From a virus, in the IMG/VR virus record IMGVR_UViG_3300005253_000390, positions 1 through 41,528 of that record: a DNA stretch of 41,528 nt. The stretch is one strand, 5' to 3'. Numbering within the stretch: position 1 is the stretch's first letter; every line of letters starts with the position of its first letter. Position numbers and translations under genes: made by a program. The notes beneath the pieces were generated by a model that was not told where the DNA came from, searched no databases, and saw nothing but the letters and a program-made list of their open reading frames with translations. Shown piece by piece: positions 1-5,903 of the stretch.

Positions 1-2
1 CA

Positions 3-161
3 ATGATTGAAGAACGCAACGAGCAAGAACGTCATCAGTTCTATGCTGACGCCCAGAGAGTAATAATAGCAACTAATAACAGCCTGCGCCTGCGTATGGC
101 ACGGGCAGAGAGAATGATAGAACAAGAAATATCAGAAAAGGAGATAGAAGATGCTAATTAG
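3..161 (+). CDS. Small charged hypothetical protein (possibly 5'-truncated by the window)
   Basis: An open frame of 52 codons begins with ATG at base 3 and ends in TAG at 159-161, overlapping the start of the next gene by 11 bases. The product is rich in Glu, Arg and Gln and looks helical, but I recognise no family. Because only two bases precede the ATG, the true start may lie outside the window. The tail of this gene contains the AGGAG-type ribosome binding site of the following gene, so the two are likely translationally coupled in the early operon. Confidence 0.6.
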   Translation: MIEERNEQERHQFYADAQRVIIATNNSLRLRMARAERMIEQEISEKEIEDAN

Positions 162-756
162 CCAAGTATTAAATTTGCCTGAAAAAACATGGACACCTGA
201 TAATGACCCCGTAACTGCAATGCTTATGAGCGTAGGGCCAAGCAAAAACGACCAATATGGTTACAAGCAGAAAGTCGTTCTAAAAGACGATACTCAGGCG
301 TCCACAGAAATCACCGTCCAAACCAAGTTTGCTGATGGTCTAATGACCGAAAATATGATAGGCACAACAGCCAGATGGCGATGCAAGTGGTTCGGGAGTC
401 AATATCAAGGCAACCAGATAGTCGGTTACACGCTTGATAAGATGCCGCAAGCATCAACAAGCCAACCTGCCCCGCCACAGGCCCCACAAGCCCCCCCAAC
501 CTCGCCACAACAGACGAACGCTCGTAACAAGCCTAACGGCCAACCTGATTGGGACGCTATTGCAGAGGGCAAGGTACGACACGGTGTTGTATGTGCCTGT
601 CTACAAAGCGGTAAAGAGCCCGATATTGGTGCTTGTGATTATTGGGTGCGTTATATTATAGATGGAAAAGCACCATTACCGCCAGCAAGAAAACAGATGG
701 GAGACTTGCTCACAAAACCGACATTAAATGAAGAAGTGCCTTGGGAGCAATCGTAA
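151..756 (+). CDS. SSB-like protein with Pro/Gln-rich linker
   Basis: The 201-residue product has three parts: a beta-rich N-terminal region (about 1-95), a linker rich in Pro, Gln, Ala and Ser (about 96-125), and a C-terminal region ending in an acidic/aromatic stretch (EEVPW near the end). This layout resembles phage single-stranded DNA-binding proteins, which have an OB fold, a flexible linker and an acidic tip. That is an inference from architecture, not from a recognised signature. Its neighbour is a NinB-like recombination gene, which fits a DNA-metabolism role. A GGAG-type site precedes the ATG, and the stop TAA overlaps the next ATG (TAATG). It could equally be an unrelated phage protein. 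Confidence 0.6.
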   Translation: MLISQVLNLPEKTWTPDNDPVTAMLMSVGPSKNDQYGYKQKVVLKDDTQASTEITVQTKFADGLMTENMIGTTARWRCKWFGSQYQGNQIVGYTLDKMPQASTSQPAPPQAPQAPPTSPQQTNARNKPNGQPDWDAIAEGKVRHGVVCACLQSGKEPDIGACDYWVRYIIDGKAPLPPARKQMGDLLTKPTLNEEVPWEQS

Positions 757-1163
757 TGGAATTTATAGGAACTACACCGCCCGGAGGAGACGGCAAACCT
801 CTTTGTGCATGGCAAGCTGTTTACGACGAAGCGGCAAGACACGAGAAGTTTATTGTTATAGTCGAAGAATGGAATGAACAAAAAGAGATAAGTCGTCAAC
901 AGATGAAATATCTCCATGCTGTTGTGTTCCCGATATTCGCAAAAGAAATGTTTTGCTCTCTGCTTTGGGCTGAAATCACATTGAAGCGAAGCTGCGGCGA
1001 ACAGTGGCTTATTAAGCGATATGACAAAACAGAGATAATACTCTCAAAGACAATACTCACAGTTAAGCAATGCAACCAGTGGATAGAGAATATTTTTGAC
1101 TGGTGCGGGAGCAAGAATATCCATATTCCAGAACCGAACAAAGACTGGAGACAGAACGAATAA
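756..1163 (+). CDS. NinB-like recombination protein (tentative)
   Basis: The start is placed at ATG 756, which overlaps the upstream stop as TAATG and has a GGGAG site about ten bases upstream; an in-frame ATG at 741 is also possible. The 135-residue product has the order seen in lambda NinB-type proteins: a central SRQQMKYLHAV segment where NinB has its 'DQN..LW..L' motif, and a C-terminal helix (about 105-125) with LTVKQCNQWIENIF followed by a short IHIPEP segment. NinB proteins bind single-stranded DNA and act in phage recombination. A NinG gene lies 1.8 kb downstream, as in lambdoid nin regions. The match is by eye and moderate only. Confidence 0.55.
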   Translation: MEFIGTTPPGGDGKPLCAWQAVYDEAARHEKFIVIVEEWNEQKEISRQQMKYLHAVVFPIFAKEMFCSLLWAEITLKRSCGEQWLIKRYDKTEIILSKTILTVKQCNQWIENIFDWCGSKNIHIPEPNKDWRQNE

Positions 1164-1181
1164 GCAAATCACCCTCCTCCT

Positions 1182-1220
1182 AAGCCAGTCAAGGGGATAA
1201 AGTTTCTTCTTGACTGGCTT
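1182..1220 (+). terminator. Perfect 12-bp inverted repeat between two early genes
   Basis: AAGCCAGTCAAG at 1182-1193 is the exact reverse complement of CTTGACTGGCTT at 1209-1220, with a 15-base loop. The sequence after the stem (TAATTT) is only weakly T-rich, so it may be a leaky terminator, an RNA-processing or stability hairpin, or an operator. It sits 20 bases before the start of the next gene, just ahead of its AAAGGA ribosome binding site. Confidence 0.5.
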
Positions 1221-1240
1221 TAATTTAGAAAGGAATAGTT

Positions 1241-1534
1241 ATGGCAAATATGATAAAAATTAAAGGCAAAGAAGTTTCAGAGGATACTATCGCCTTGGCC
1301 TTGATGCAGTATTTCACTAAGCATCCAGAGAAGTATGTGTTTCGGGCGGGGGATGTGGTAGAATACAACGGCATAGGACGAGGGTGTGGAAAAAGAATAA
1401 TCGTAAGAATAGGCGGGGTGTTACATTCCGTGCGTGTTGACACTGGAATCCATTTGTCTCACACGCAAAGTCAGCGCCGATTTGAAGAATGCGAATACCG
1501 CAAAATCGGCGTACTCAGTGATTATATTAAATAG
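1241..1534 (+). CDS. Hypothetical protein, 97 aa
   Basis: ATG at 1241 follows an AAAGGA site at good spacing. The product has a helical N-terminus and a basic middle section (GRGCGKRIIVRIGGVLHSV) that reads like a small beta-barrel, perhaps SH3-like. I recognise no family. The gene is isolated between two RNA hairpins (1182-1220 and 1586-1608), so its transcript level may be controlled separately from its neighbours. Confidence 0.7.
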   Translation: MANMIKIKGKEVSEDTIALALMQYFTKHPEKYVFRAGDVVEYNGIGRGCGKRIIVRIGGVLHSVRVDTGIHLSHTQSQRRFEECEYRKIGVLSDYIK

Positions 1535-1608
1535 GCAGCGCCTTCAAGCTTCAAGGACGATTAGATTGACTACGTGATACTGACGGGCAGAGGCCCGGCT
1601 GCCTTTTT
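1533..1608 (+). terminator. Structured intergenic region with intrinsic-terminator-like hairpin
   Basis: GGCAG (1586-1590) pairs with CTGCC (1599-1603) and is followed at once by five T (1604-1608), the form of a small intrinsic terminator. An alternative long-range pairing is also available: AGGCAGC at 1533-1539 against GCTGCCT at 1598-1604. The two pairings are mutually exclusive, which is the logic of an attenuator. An AAGGAG site for the next gene begins three bases after the T run. Confidence 0.45.
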
Positions 1609-1620
1609 GAAAGGAGTAAG

Positions 1621-2040
1621 ATGGATAGATATGCAAAAACAACAACTGTTCCGGTAAGTAGGTCAAGAACTCAAATACAAGACATACTTGCTAATTTCGG
1701 TGTTGATGAGTTTTTCTTTGGAACAAGCTCACGCGGGCAAGGCATCGGGTTCAGACATGAAGGGCGTGTTTATAAATACAGCGTACCTCTACCCAAGAGG
1801 GCAAAAGATATGACCGAAAAACAATACGAACAAGCCCTACGGCGCCGGTGGCGGGTGCTACACATGACCCTGAAAATGAAGTTGGAGGAAATCGCAGATG
1901 GTGGAATGTCTTTTGAAGACCAATTTTTAGCCCAAATGTGTTTGCCTAACGGCTCGTCAGTCAGTGATTTTATGAAACTGCCGGAGAACATAGCAAAGCT
2001 CGAACAGGCGGAAATGCCAAAGATGTTGACGGGCCAATAG
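1621..2040 (+). CDS. Conserved phage protein of unknown function, 139 aa
   Basis: ATG at 1621 is preceded by AAAGGAG. The product has the pattern of a family seen in many tailed phages: an N-terminal TTTVPVSRSRTQI segment, a central strand region ending in YSVPLPKR, a helix with RRRWRVLHMTLKMKLE, and a C-terminal FEDQFLAQMCLPNG segment ending in an acidic/Met tail. Such proteins usually lie in early or replication regions; no activity is established that I know of. It is followed after 24 bases by a zinc-ribbon microprotein gene. Confidence 0.75.
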   Translation: MDRYAKTTTVPVSRSRTQIQDILANFGVDEFFFGTSSRGQGIGFRHEGRVYKYSVPLPKRAKDMTEKQYEQALRRRWRVLHMTLKMKLEEIADGGMSFEDQFLAQMCLPNGSSVSDFMKLPENIAKLEQAEMPKMLTGQ

Positions 2041-2064
2041 CCCCATTGTAAGGAGTAAATAGGA

Positions 2065-2259
2065 ATGATAAGAAAATGTAAATGGTGTGGTTCTAAGAAG
2101 CATATATCAAAAGCGTGCGCGATAAAACATAAACATCAAGCATTGTTAGATGGCGTACCTTTAGCAAGGTGCGGGTTTGATGCAATCATAGAAATAGATT
2201 TTGGCAATCAAGGTAAGGGAAGTATTGTTACTCCAGCTTATCCTATTGCAGGGCTTTAA
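2065..2259 (+). CDS. Zinc-ribbon/knuckle microprotein, 64 aa
   Basis: ATG at 2065 follows AAGGAG. The N-terminus holds C5-x2-C8 and a C18-A-I-K-H sequence, the spacing of a small zinc knuckle (CKWCGSKKHISKACAIKH). The remainder has no recognised fold. Several such Cys-rich microproteins occur in this phage on both strands; nucleic-acid binding is the usual guess for the class. Function unknown. Confidence 0.6.
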   Translation: MIRKCKWCGSKKHISKACAIKHKHQALLDGVPLARCGFDAIIEIDFGNQGKGSIVTPAYPIAGL

Positions 2260-2285
2260 GTAGCCCCCAGCCAGCAAGGAAGAAC

Positions 2286-2339
2286 ATGGCAGCAAAGAAA
2301 AGAGCGTGGGACTTTTATATATTGAGCCTTGACAAATAG
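2286..2339 (+). pseudogene. 17-codon ORF ending at the endonuclease promoter, possible interrupted gene
   Basis: ATG at 2286 follows an AAGGAAG site and opens a short frame (MAAKKRAWDFYILSLDK) that stops in TAG at 2337-2339, inside the -35 side of the promoter of the next gene. It may be a real microprotein, or the 5' remnant of a gene cut by insertion of the endonuclease gene that starts at 2364. Nothing downstream restores the frame. Confidence 0.3.
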
Positions 2340-2357
2340 TTCATTGTAATACATAAT
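2329..2357 (+). promoter_or_regulatory. Sigma70-type promoter, TTGACA-17-CATAAT
   Basis: TTGACA at 2329-2334 and CATAAT at 2352-2357 are separated by exactly 17 bases. The ATG of the endonuclease gene lies at 2364, six bases after the -10 box, so the expected transcription start falls on or next to the A of the ATG. That predicts a leaderless mRNA. The same arrangement recurs at 4723-4758. Confidence 0.7.
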
Positions 2358-2363
2358 CAAGGA

Positions 2364-3017
2364 ATGGATATTAAATGTTGTCAATGTAATAAAAAAGTAC
2401 GTGGCGTAACAAAAAGAAGAAAATTCTGTTCCCAAAAATGTGCGGATGATAATAGATATGTACCAAAGCCCAAAAGAGGAAAATGGATTAAATGTGCATA
2501 TTGCGGAAAGAACGTATGGACTTGTCCAAATCGTTTTAAGTTCAAACATAGATTCTGCAACCGAAAACATCAATTGCTTCTTTACAAGAAAGAGGCTTTT
2601 CATAGAAAGTGTGAGATTTGTGGTAAGGTTTTTTATTGCCAACCATGCCAAATAAAATATCGCAACCGGCAGACTTGTTCGATTGCTTGTCGCTCTAAAT
2701 TAAGAACATTAAATGCAAAAAAGAATAGAATAAAAAATGGATTTACTAAACATCAGATTGATAGATGTATCAGGTACTCTACTGAAGCTAAGGAATGGCG
2801 TAAGGCGGTATTTGAAAGAGATGATTATACCTGTCGGTTATGTAATAAAAAAGGTGGCTATTTAGAAGCTGACCACATAAAGCCGTTTGCGTATTTTCCG
2901 AAATTGCGTTTTGAATTATCAAATGGTCGAACCTTATGCAGAAAGTGCCACGACAAAACAAAAATGTCTGCAAAGCAAATGAGAGAATTATATGCCCAGC
3001 CCGAAAAAAGTAGCTGA
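2364..3017 (+). CDS. HNH endonuclease with multiple zinc ribbons (free-standing homing type)
   Basis: The 217-residue product begins with a chain of Cys pairs (C5/C8, C22/C26, C44/C47, C83/C86, C92/C95, C105/C109), likely zinc ribbons for DNA binding. It ends in an HNH/McrA-type nuclease: C157-x2-C160, the LEADHIKPF core with D170 and H171, N187, and C192-x2-C195-H196. Such proteins cut DNA and spread as free-standing homing endonucleases. The gene brings its own promoter, with the ATG six bases after the -10 box. Its 3' end overlaps the start of the NinG gene by 26 bases, so insertion left the neighbour's frame intact and supplies its ribosome binding site. Confidence 0.85.
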   Translation: MDIKCCQCNKKVRGVTKRRKFCSQKCADDNRYVPKPKRGKWIKCAYCGKNVWTCPNRFKFKHRFCNRKHQLLLYKKEAFHRKCEICGKVFYCQPCQIKYRNRQTCSIACRSKLRTLNAKKNRIKNGFTKHQIDRCIRYSTEAKEWRKAVFERDDYTCRLCNKKGGYLEADHIKPFAYFPKLRFELSNGRTLCRKCHDKTKMSAKQMRELYAQPEKSS

Positions 3018-3423
3018 TAAATGGTTTTCATTGTATATCCGACTTCGGGATGCCATTGAATTTCAAAAAGAAGTTCCTGATGCTGATGTTACTTATGGCC
3101 GTTGTTGTACGTGTGGCATAATCAAACAATGGAAATATATGGATTGTGGCCATTTTATTAGTAAGAGTAGAGGAGGGGCAAGTGGTGTTCGATGGGACGA
3201 GCGCAATGCCCATCTTCAATGCAAAATATGTAATGGCTTCAACCAGGGCCGATACCACGAATACGAATTGTTTATGAGAGATAAGTACGGACAAGAAGTT
3301 ATCGACTTATTGCTATGGCTCCATACACACCAATCCTACAAATACAAAATCGTGGGCATAGGCTTGATGTATGAACAAATGTTTAAGGAATTGAAAGATA
3401 AAGGAAAAATGAGCAATGACTGA
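2992..3423 (+). CDS. ninG: NinG/Rap-family recombination nuclease
   Basis: The 143-residue product matches lambda NinG (Rap). It has an N-terminal DKWFSLYIRLRDA segment, a CCTCG zinc site near residue 38, the MDCGHFISKSRGGAS signature, WDERNAHLQC, and a closing CKICNGF knuckle followed by a helical tail containing KYGQEVIDLL. NinG/Rap is a structure-specific endonuclease that acts on branched recombination intermediates. The start is ATG 2992 within the 3' end of the HNH gene, with GAGAG about six bases upstream. The 3' end overlaps the first coiled-coil microprotein gene by 8 bases. Confidence 0.85.
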   Translation: MPSPKKVADKWFSLYIRLRDAIEFQKEVPDADVTYGRCCTCGIIKQWKYMDCGHFISKSRGGASGVRWDERNAHLQCKICNGFNQGRYHEYELFMRDKYGQEVIDLLLWLHTHQSYKYKIVGIGLMYEQMFKELKDKGKMSND

Positions 3424-3622
3424 TAACGATAGACTGGGCGCGGCTATTGAGCAGCATGTATCTAAACTGGAAGCCGAGAACAAGAAGCTACGGGAAGAAA
3501 AATACGACCTCGAAAAGCAAGTTTTAAGTCTTTGCGATGAAGTTGAAAGCAAGAGCATAGAACTCCACAGGTGGGAAAATATGACAGCAGAAGAACTTGG
3601 CGAAATGATAGCAGGTATGTAA
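3416..3622 (+). CDS. Coiled-coil microprotein, repeat family member 1 (68 aa)
   Basis: The product starts with MTDNDRLGAAIEQHVSKLEA and continues as an uninterrupted Glu/Lys/Leu coiled coil (AENKKLREEKYDLEKQV). It is the first of five consecutive small genes that share this leader or the AEN-x-KL heptad phrase. The GAGCA-ATG junction is the same as that before members 3 and 5. Function unknown; self-association or association with sister proteins is likely from the heptads. Confidence 0.7.
   Translation: MTDNDRLGAAIEQHVSKLEAENKKLREEKYDLEKQVLSLCDEVESKSIELHRWENMTAEELGEMIAGM
3431..3480 (+). repeat. 50-bp coding repeat, copy A
   Basis: This stretch begins AGACTGGGCGCGGCTATTGA and is repeated nearly identically at 3885-3934, 3939-3988 and 4416-4465. 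It encodes RLGAAIEQHVSKL plus AE. Near-identity at the base level between separate genes means the duplications are recent or maintained by conversion. Confidence 0.9.
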
Positions 3623-3647
3623 TTAAGCCCTAAAAGAGGAATGAGCA

Positions 3648-3866
3648 ATGGATACACCTGAACTTGTAGAGAAAACTTTAGATATTTTGAATGCCACACT
3701 CGATGTTGCTGGCAATGAAATGGACAGGTTGCGGGCCGAGAACGAGACATTGAAAGCCATGTTAAAAGAAGCATACCCGCTTTTGCGCAGGCATACAGAC
3801 AGTGAATGTTTAGGGCCAAAGTCTTTGCTAACAAGAATATTCGATACGGTTATTAAGGAGAAATAA
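3648..3866 (+). CDS. Coiled-coil microprotein, family member 2 (72 aa)
   Basis: The product lacks the MTDN leader but keeps the coiled-coil phrase (GNEMDRLRAENETLKAML), followed by a helical end with a single Cys. ATG at 3648 is preceded by AAAAGAGGAATGAGCA, the shared junction of the cluster. No known family. It lies between two members that carry the 50-bp repeat, as part of one small operon. Confidence 0.65.
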   Translation: MDTPELVEKTLDILNATLDVAGNEMDRLRAENETLKAMLKEAYPLLRRHTDSECLGPKSLLTRIFDTVIKEK

Positions 3867-3869
3867 GCA

Positions 3870-4193
3870 ATGACTGATAACGCCAGACTGGGCGCGGCTA
3901 TTGAGCAGCATGTATCTAAACTGAAAGCCGAGAACGCCAGACTGGGCGCGGCTATTGAGCAGCATGTATCTAAACTGAAAGCCGAGAACGCCAAGTTGCA
4001 GGAGGCGTTAGAGCGTATCAAAACATGGTCGGAGGCATACCCATTGAAAGCTTTTCCAAAGCCCGACCTAAAGAAAGCACGTGAGGTGTTAGAAGCGGCA
4101 GATATGACACTTGATGCAATCTCTGCCGATGCAATGCGCCATGTAATAAATGGCGTTAAGAATATAATTTCGGAAGCCCTAAAGGAGAAATGA
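3870..4193 (+). CDS. Coiled-coil microprotein, family member 3 with internal tandem duplication (107 aa)
   Basis: The MTDNARLGAAIEQHVSKL module occurs twice in tandem because 54 bases (18 codons) are duplicated perfectly at 3885-3938 and 3939-3992. After that comes a coiled coil (ENAKLQEALERI) and a C-terminal half (about 60-107) with conserved-looking acidic and hydrophobic helices. The gene starts 4 bases after member 2. Function unknown; the duplication lengthens the coiled coil in register. Confidence 0.7.
   Translation: MTDNARLGAAIEQHVSKLKAENARLGAAIEQHVSKLKAENAKLQEALERIKTWSEAYPLKAFPKPDLKKAREVLEAADMTLDAISADAMRHVINGVKNIISEALKEK
3885..3992 (+). repeat. Perfect 54-bp tandem duplication
   Basis: Bases 3885-3938 and 3939-3992 are identical by eye, each encoding 18 residues of the RLGAAIEQHVSKLKAENA module. 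They contain copies B and B' of the 50-bp family repeat. Confidence 0.9.
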
Positions 4194-4196
4194 GCG

Positions 4197-4397
4197 ATGA
4201 AAGATTGTCTGATGTGGTCAACTGACGGGAAACAGATAACAAAGAAATGTAAACAAATATATGAATTAGAAGCCGAGAACGCTAAGCTGAAAGAATACGC
4301 AGGCCATAAATATACTTGCGCTACGCAGAGACAACCTATCGACTCACTCAAAGAAAATGACTGTGATTGTGGGCTGGATGCCCTAAAAGAGGAATGA
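4197..4397 (+). CDS. Coiled-coil/Cys-motif microprotein, family member 4 (66 aa)
   Basis: The product has a short coiled coil (YELEAENAKLKEYAG) followed by a Cys/His tail with GHKYTC and NDCDCGLDALKEE. An H-x(n)-C ... C-x-CG-x-x-AL tail of this type is common on small phage proteins and looks like a zinc site. Member 5 ends in a related tail. The gene begins 4 bases after member 3 and ends 4 bases before member 5. Confidence 0.65.
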   Translation: MKDCLMWSTDGKQITKKCKQIYELEAENAKLKEYAGHKYTCATQRQPIDSLKENDCDCGLDALKEE

Positions 4398-4400
4398 GCA

Positions 4401-4685
4401 ATGACTGATAACGATAGACTGGGCGCGGCTATTGAACAGCATGTATCTAAACTGGAAGCCGAGAATGAGAAGTTGAAAGAATCTTTAAGCGCTTCAAACC
4501 ACGACTACGCAGAATTGATGAAAGAGCGAACTGCTTATATAACTGTTTATATAGCCGAGAACGCCAAATTAAAGGCAGCCCTGCTCGAATTTGGACGCCA
4601 CGGCGAGGGCTGCCCACATCAATGGGATGAGAAATATCGTTGTAAATGCGGCTGGAAAGAAACACTGGATGCCCTGAAGGACTAA
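4401..4685 (+). CDS. Coiled-coil/Cys-motif microprotein, family member 5 (94 aa)
   Basis: This member joins the MTDNDRLGAAIEQHVSKLEA leader (bases 4416-4465 are copy C of the repeat), a central helix, a second coiled-coil phrase (AENAKLKAALLEF) and a C-terminal zinc-like tail (GEGCPH ... CKCGWKETLDAL). It therefore combines the N-terminus of members 1 and 3 with the C-terminus of member 4, as expected if the cluster evolved by module shuffling. Confidence 0.7.
   Translation: MTDNDRLGAAIEQHVSKLEAENEKLKESLSASNHDYAELMKERTAYITVYIAENAKLKAALLEFGRHGEGCPHQWDEKYRCKCGWKETLDALKD
4416..4465 (+). repeat. 50-bp coding repeat, copy C
   Basis: It differs from copy A (3431-3480) by a single silent G/A change in the first 40 bases. 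It has the same reading frame and the same position relative to the ATG. Confidence 0.9.
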
Positions 4686-4692
4686 AGCACGG

Positions 4693-4761
4693 ATGCAGAC
4701 TAACTATGAAAGTATTGATAGCTTGACAAACTCGAACATTATGAGTATATTTGTTGTATGA
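4693..4761 (+). pseudogene. Truncated early gene interrupted by endonuclease insertion
   Basis: ATG at 4693 opens a 22-codon frame (MQTNYESIDSLTNSNIMSIF ...). Its start resembles short phage proteins beginning M-T-N-Y-E-x-I. The frame runs through the promoter of the next gene and ends in TGA at 4759-4761, overlapping that gene's ATG. I read it as the 5' remnant of a gene split by insertion of the 4758 gene; it could also be a genuine microprotein. Confidence 0.35.
4723..4751 (+). promoter_or_regulatory. Sigma70-type promoter, TTGACA-17-TATATT
   Basis: TTGACA (4723-4728) and TATATT (4746-4751) are separated by exactly 17 bases. ATG 4758 lies six bases after the -10 box, the same geometry as at 2329-2364. 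A leaderless transcript is predicted. Both sites share TTGACAAA. Confidence 0.7.
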
Positions 4762-5279
4762 AACGAATAAATTATATATATGGTGATAACTTGAACGGTT
4801 TGATATTTATTAAAGAAATCGAGCCACAAATTAGTCTTTCCCGAAAAAGTAGACGTGCTATTTTTAAATGTTTCTGCGGCAAGGAATTTGGCACGATTAT
4901 AAGAAGCATAATTAGTGGAAATACTAAGTCGTGTGGCTGTTTCGGATTGAAATCACGCAGTAGTAGATTTACCAAGCATGGATTAAGGCAACATCCTCTT
5001 TATCGTGTATGGTGTTCGATAAAAACAAGATGCTCAAACCAAAGCAGGGCAGATTATAGATACTATGGGGGTAAAGGAATAAAGTTGTCCGAAGAATTCT
5101 CAAATGACTTTTTATCTTTTTACAACTATGTAATTTCATTAGATAAATATGACGAGCGAGAATCCAAAAAACTCACCTTAGACAGAATAAGCAATGTTGG
5201 TGATTATGATAGAGGGAATTTACGGTGGGCTACACGAAAAGAACAAGCTAATAACAGGGGCAATAATGTCAAAACTTAG
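4758..5279 (+). CDS. Putative free-standing homing endonuclease-like protein (173 aa)
   Basis: The N-terminal half has a zinc-like FKCFCGKEF and KSCGCFGL pair. The C-terminal half carries a motif series common in mobile phage genes: KHGLRQHPLYRVWCSIKTRC, YRYYGGKGIKLSEEF, LTLDRISNVGDYDRGNLRWA and EQANNRGNN. Proteins of this type are generally taken to be HNH-like homing or insertion endonucleases; the Asp-Arg-Ile plus Gly-x-Tyr ... Asn-Leu-Arg-Trp core is the likely catalytic/DNA-contact part. The gene has its own leaderless-type promoter, interrupts a small ORF at its 5' end, and overlaps the next gene's start by 14 bases. Confidence 0.7.
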   Translation: MKRINYIYGDNLNGLIFIKEIEPQISLSRKSRRAIFKCFCGKEFGTIIRSIISGNTKSCGCFGLKSRSSRFTKHGLRQHPLYRVWCSIKTRCSNQSRADYRYYGGKGIKLSEEFSNDFLSFYNYVISLDKYDERESKKLTLDRISNVGDYDRGNLRWATRKEQANNRGNNVKT

Positions 5280-5835
5280 GGTTTTGGTGGCGTGCGAATT
5301 TAGTGGGATTGTACGAGACGCTTTCAGGGCCAAAGGCCACGATGCAGTAAGCTGTGATTTACTGCCCACTGAAAAGCCTGGGCCTCATATACAAGGCGAT
5401 GTGCTTGAAATTCTCGGTGATAGTTGGGATTTGATGATAGCTCACCCGCCATGCACCCGGCTATGTAATTCAGGTGTTAGGTGGCTTGATGAAAGAAACT
5501 TATGGAGCGATATGTGGGAAGCCGGAGAGTTTTTCAGGTTGCTATTGGAGGCTCCCATTCTTAGAATTGCGATTGAGAACCCCATACCGCACAAATATGC
5601 CGTCAAGGCGATTGGCCGGAAATATGACCAGATAATCCAACCTTGGCAATTTGGCCACGGGGAAACAAAAGCTACTTGTCTATGGCTAAAAGGCTTGCCG
5701 AAACTGGAACCTGAAAACATTGTAAAAGGCAGAGAACAGAGAATTTTCAATATGCCAAAAAACGCAGACAGAGGACGTCTCAGGTCAATTACTTTTCAAG
5801 GCATAGCAAACGCAATGGCGGTCACCTGGGGCTGA
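5266..5835 (+). CDS. Short C5-cytosine-methyltransferase-like protein (189 aa)
   Basis: The start is set at ATG 5266 (MSKLRVLVACEFSG), which has a GGGG site and overlaps the upstream gene; the longer frame from 5194 is unlikely. Residues 5-35 resemble the SAM-binding motif I region of C5 methyltransferases (VLVACEFSG ... SCDLLP), and residues 57-64 give the IAHPPCTRL loop, where PPC (61-63) would hold the catalytic Cys. The usual target-recognition domain and later motifs are missing or reduced at this length. Proteins like this are common in phages and may modify DNA or act as inactive relatives. Confidence 0.7.
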   Translation: MSKLRVLVACEFSGIVRDAFRAKGHDAVSCDLLPTEKPGPHIQGDVLEILGDSWDLMIAHPPCTRLCNSGVRWLDERNLWSDMWEAGEFFRLLLEAPILRIAIENPIPHKYAVKAIGRKYDQIIQPWQFGHGETKATCLWLKGLPKLEPENIVKGREQRIFNMPKNADRGRLRSITFQGIANAMAVTWG

Positions 5836-5876
5836 AGATCCCGTTTTACTGCGAGAAGATACGAGAGGAAATCGGG

Positions 5877-5903
5877 GCCGCTGTTTAAGGTGAGTAAATG
5901 AAA
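5877..5903 (+). repeat. 27-bp junction repeat, left copy
   Basis: The repeat begins GCCGCTGTTTAAGGTGAGTA and runs through the ATGAAA of the following gene. A copy with one mismatch lies at 6444-6470. Each copy encodes a terminal Ala-Ala-Val-stop, then an AAGGTGAG ribosome binding site and a start codon. The two copies flank the 5898-6434 gene. Confidence 0.85.

Noticed and set aside
3431-4465. CRISPR-like array
   Set aside because: The repeats are in-frame coding units at gene starts with irregular spacing and no spacer structure.
5194-5265. Longer N-terminus for the methyltransferase-like protein
   Set aside because: It lies within the preceding endonuclease-like gene, and the family-like sequence begins at MSKLRVLVACEFSG (5266), which has its own ribosome binding site.
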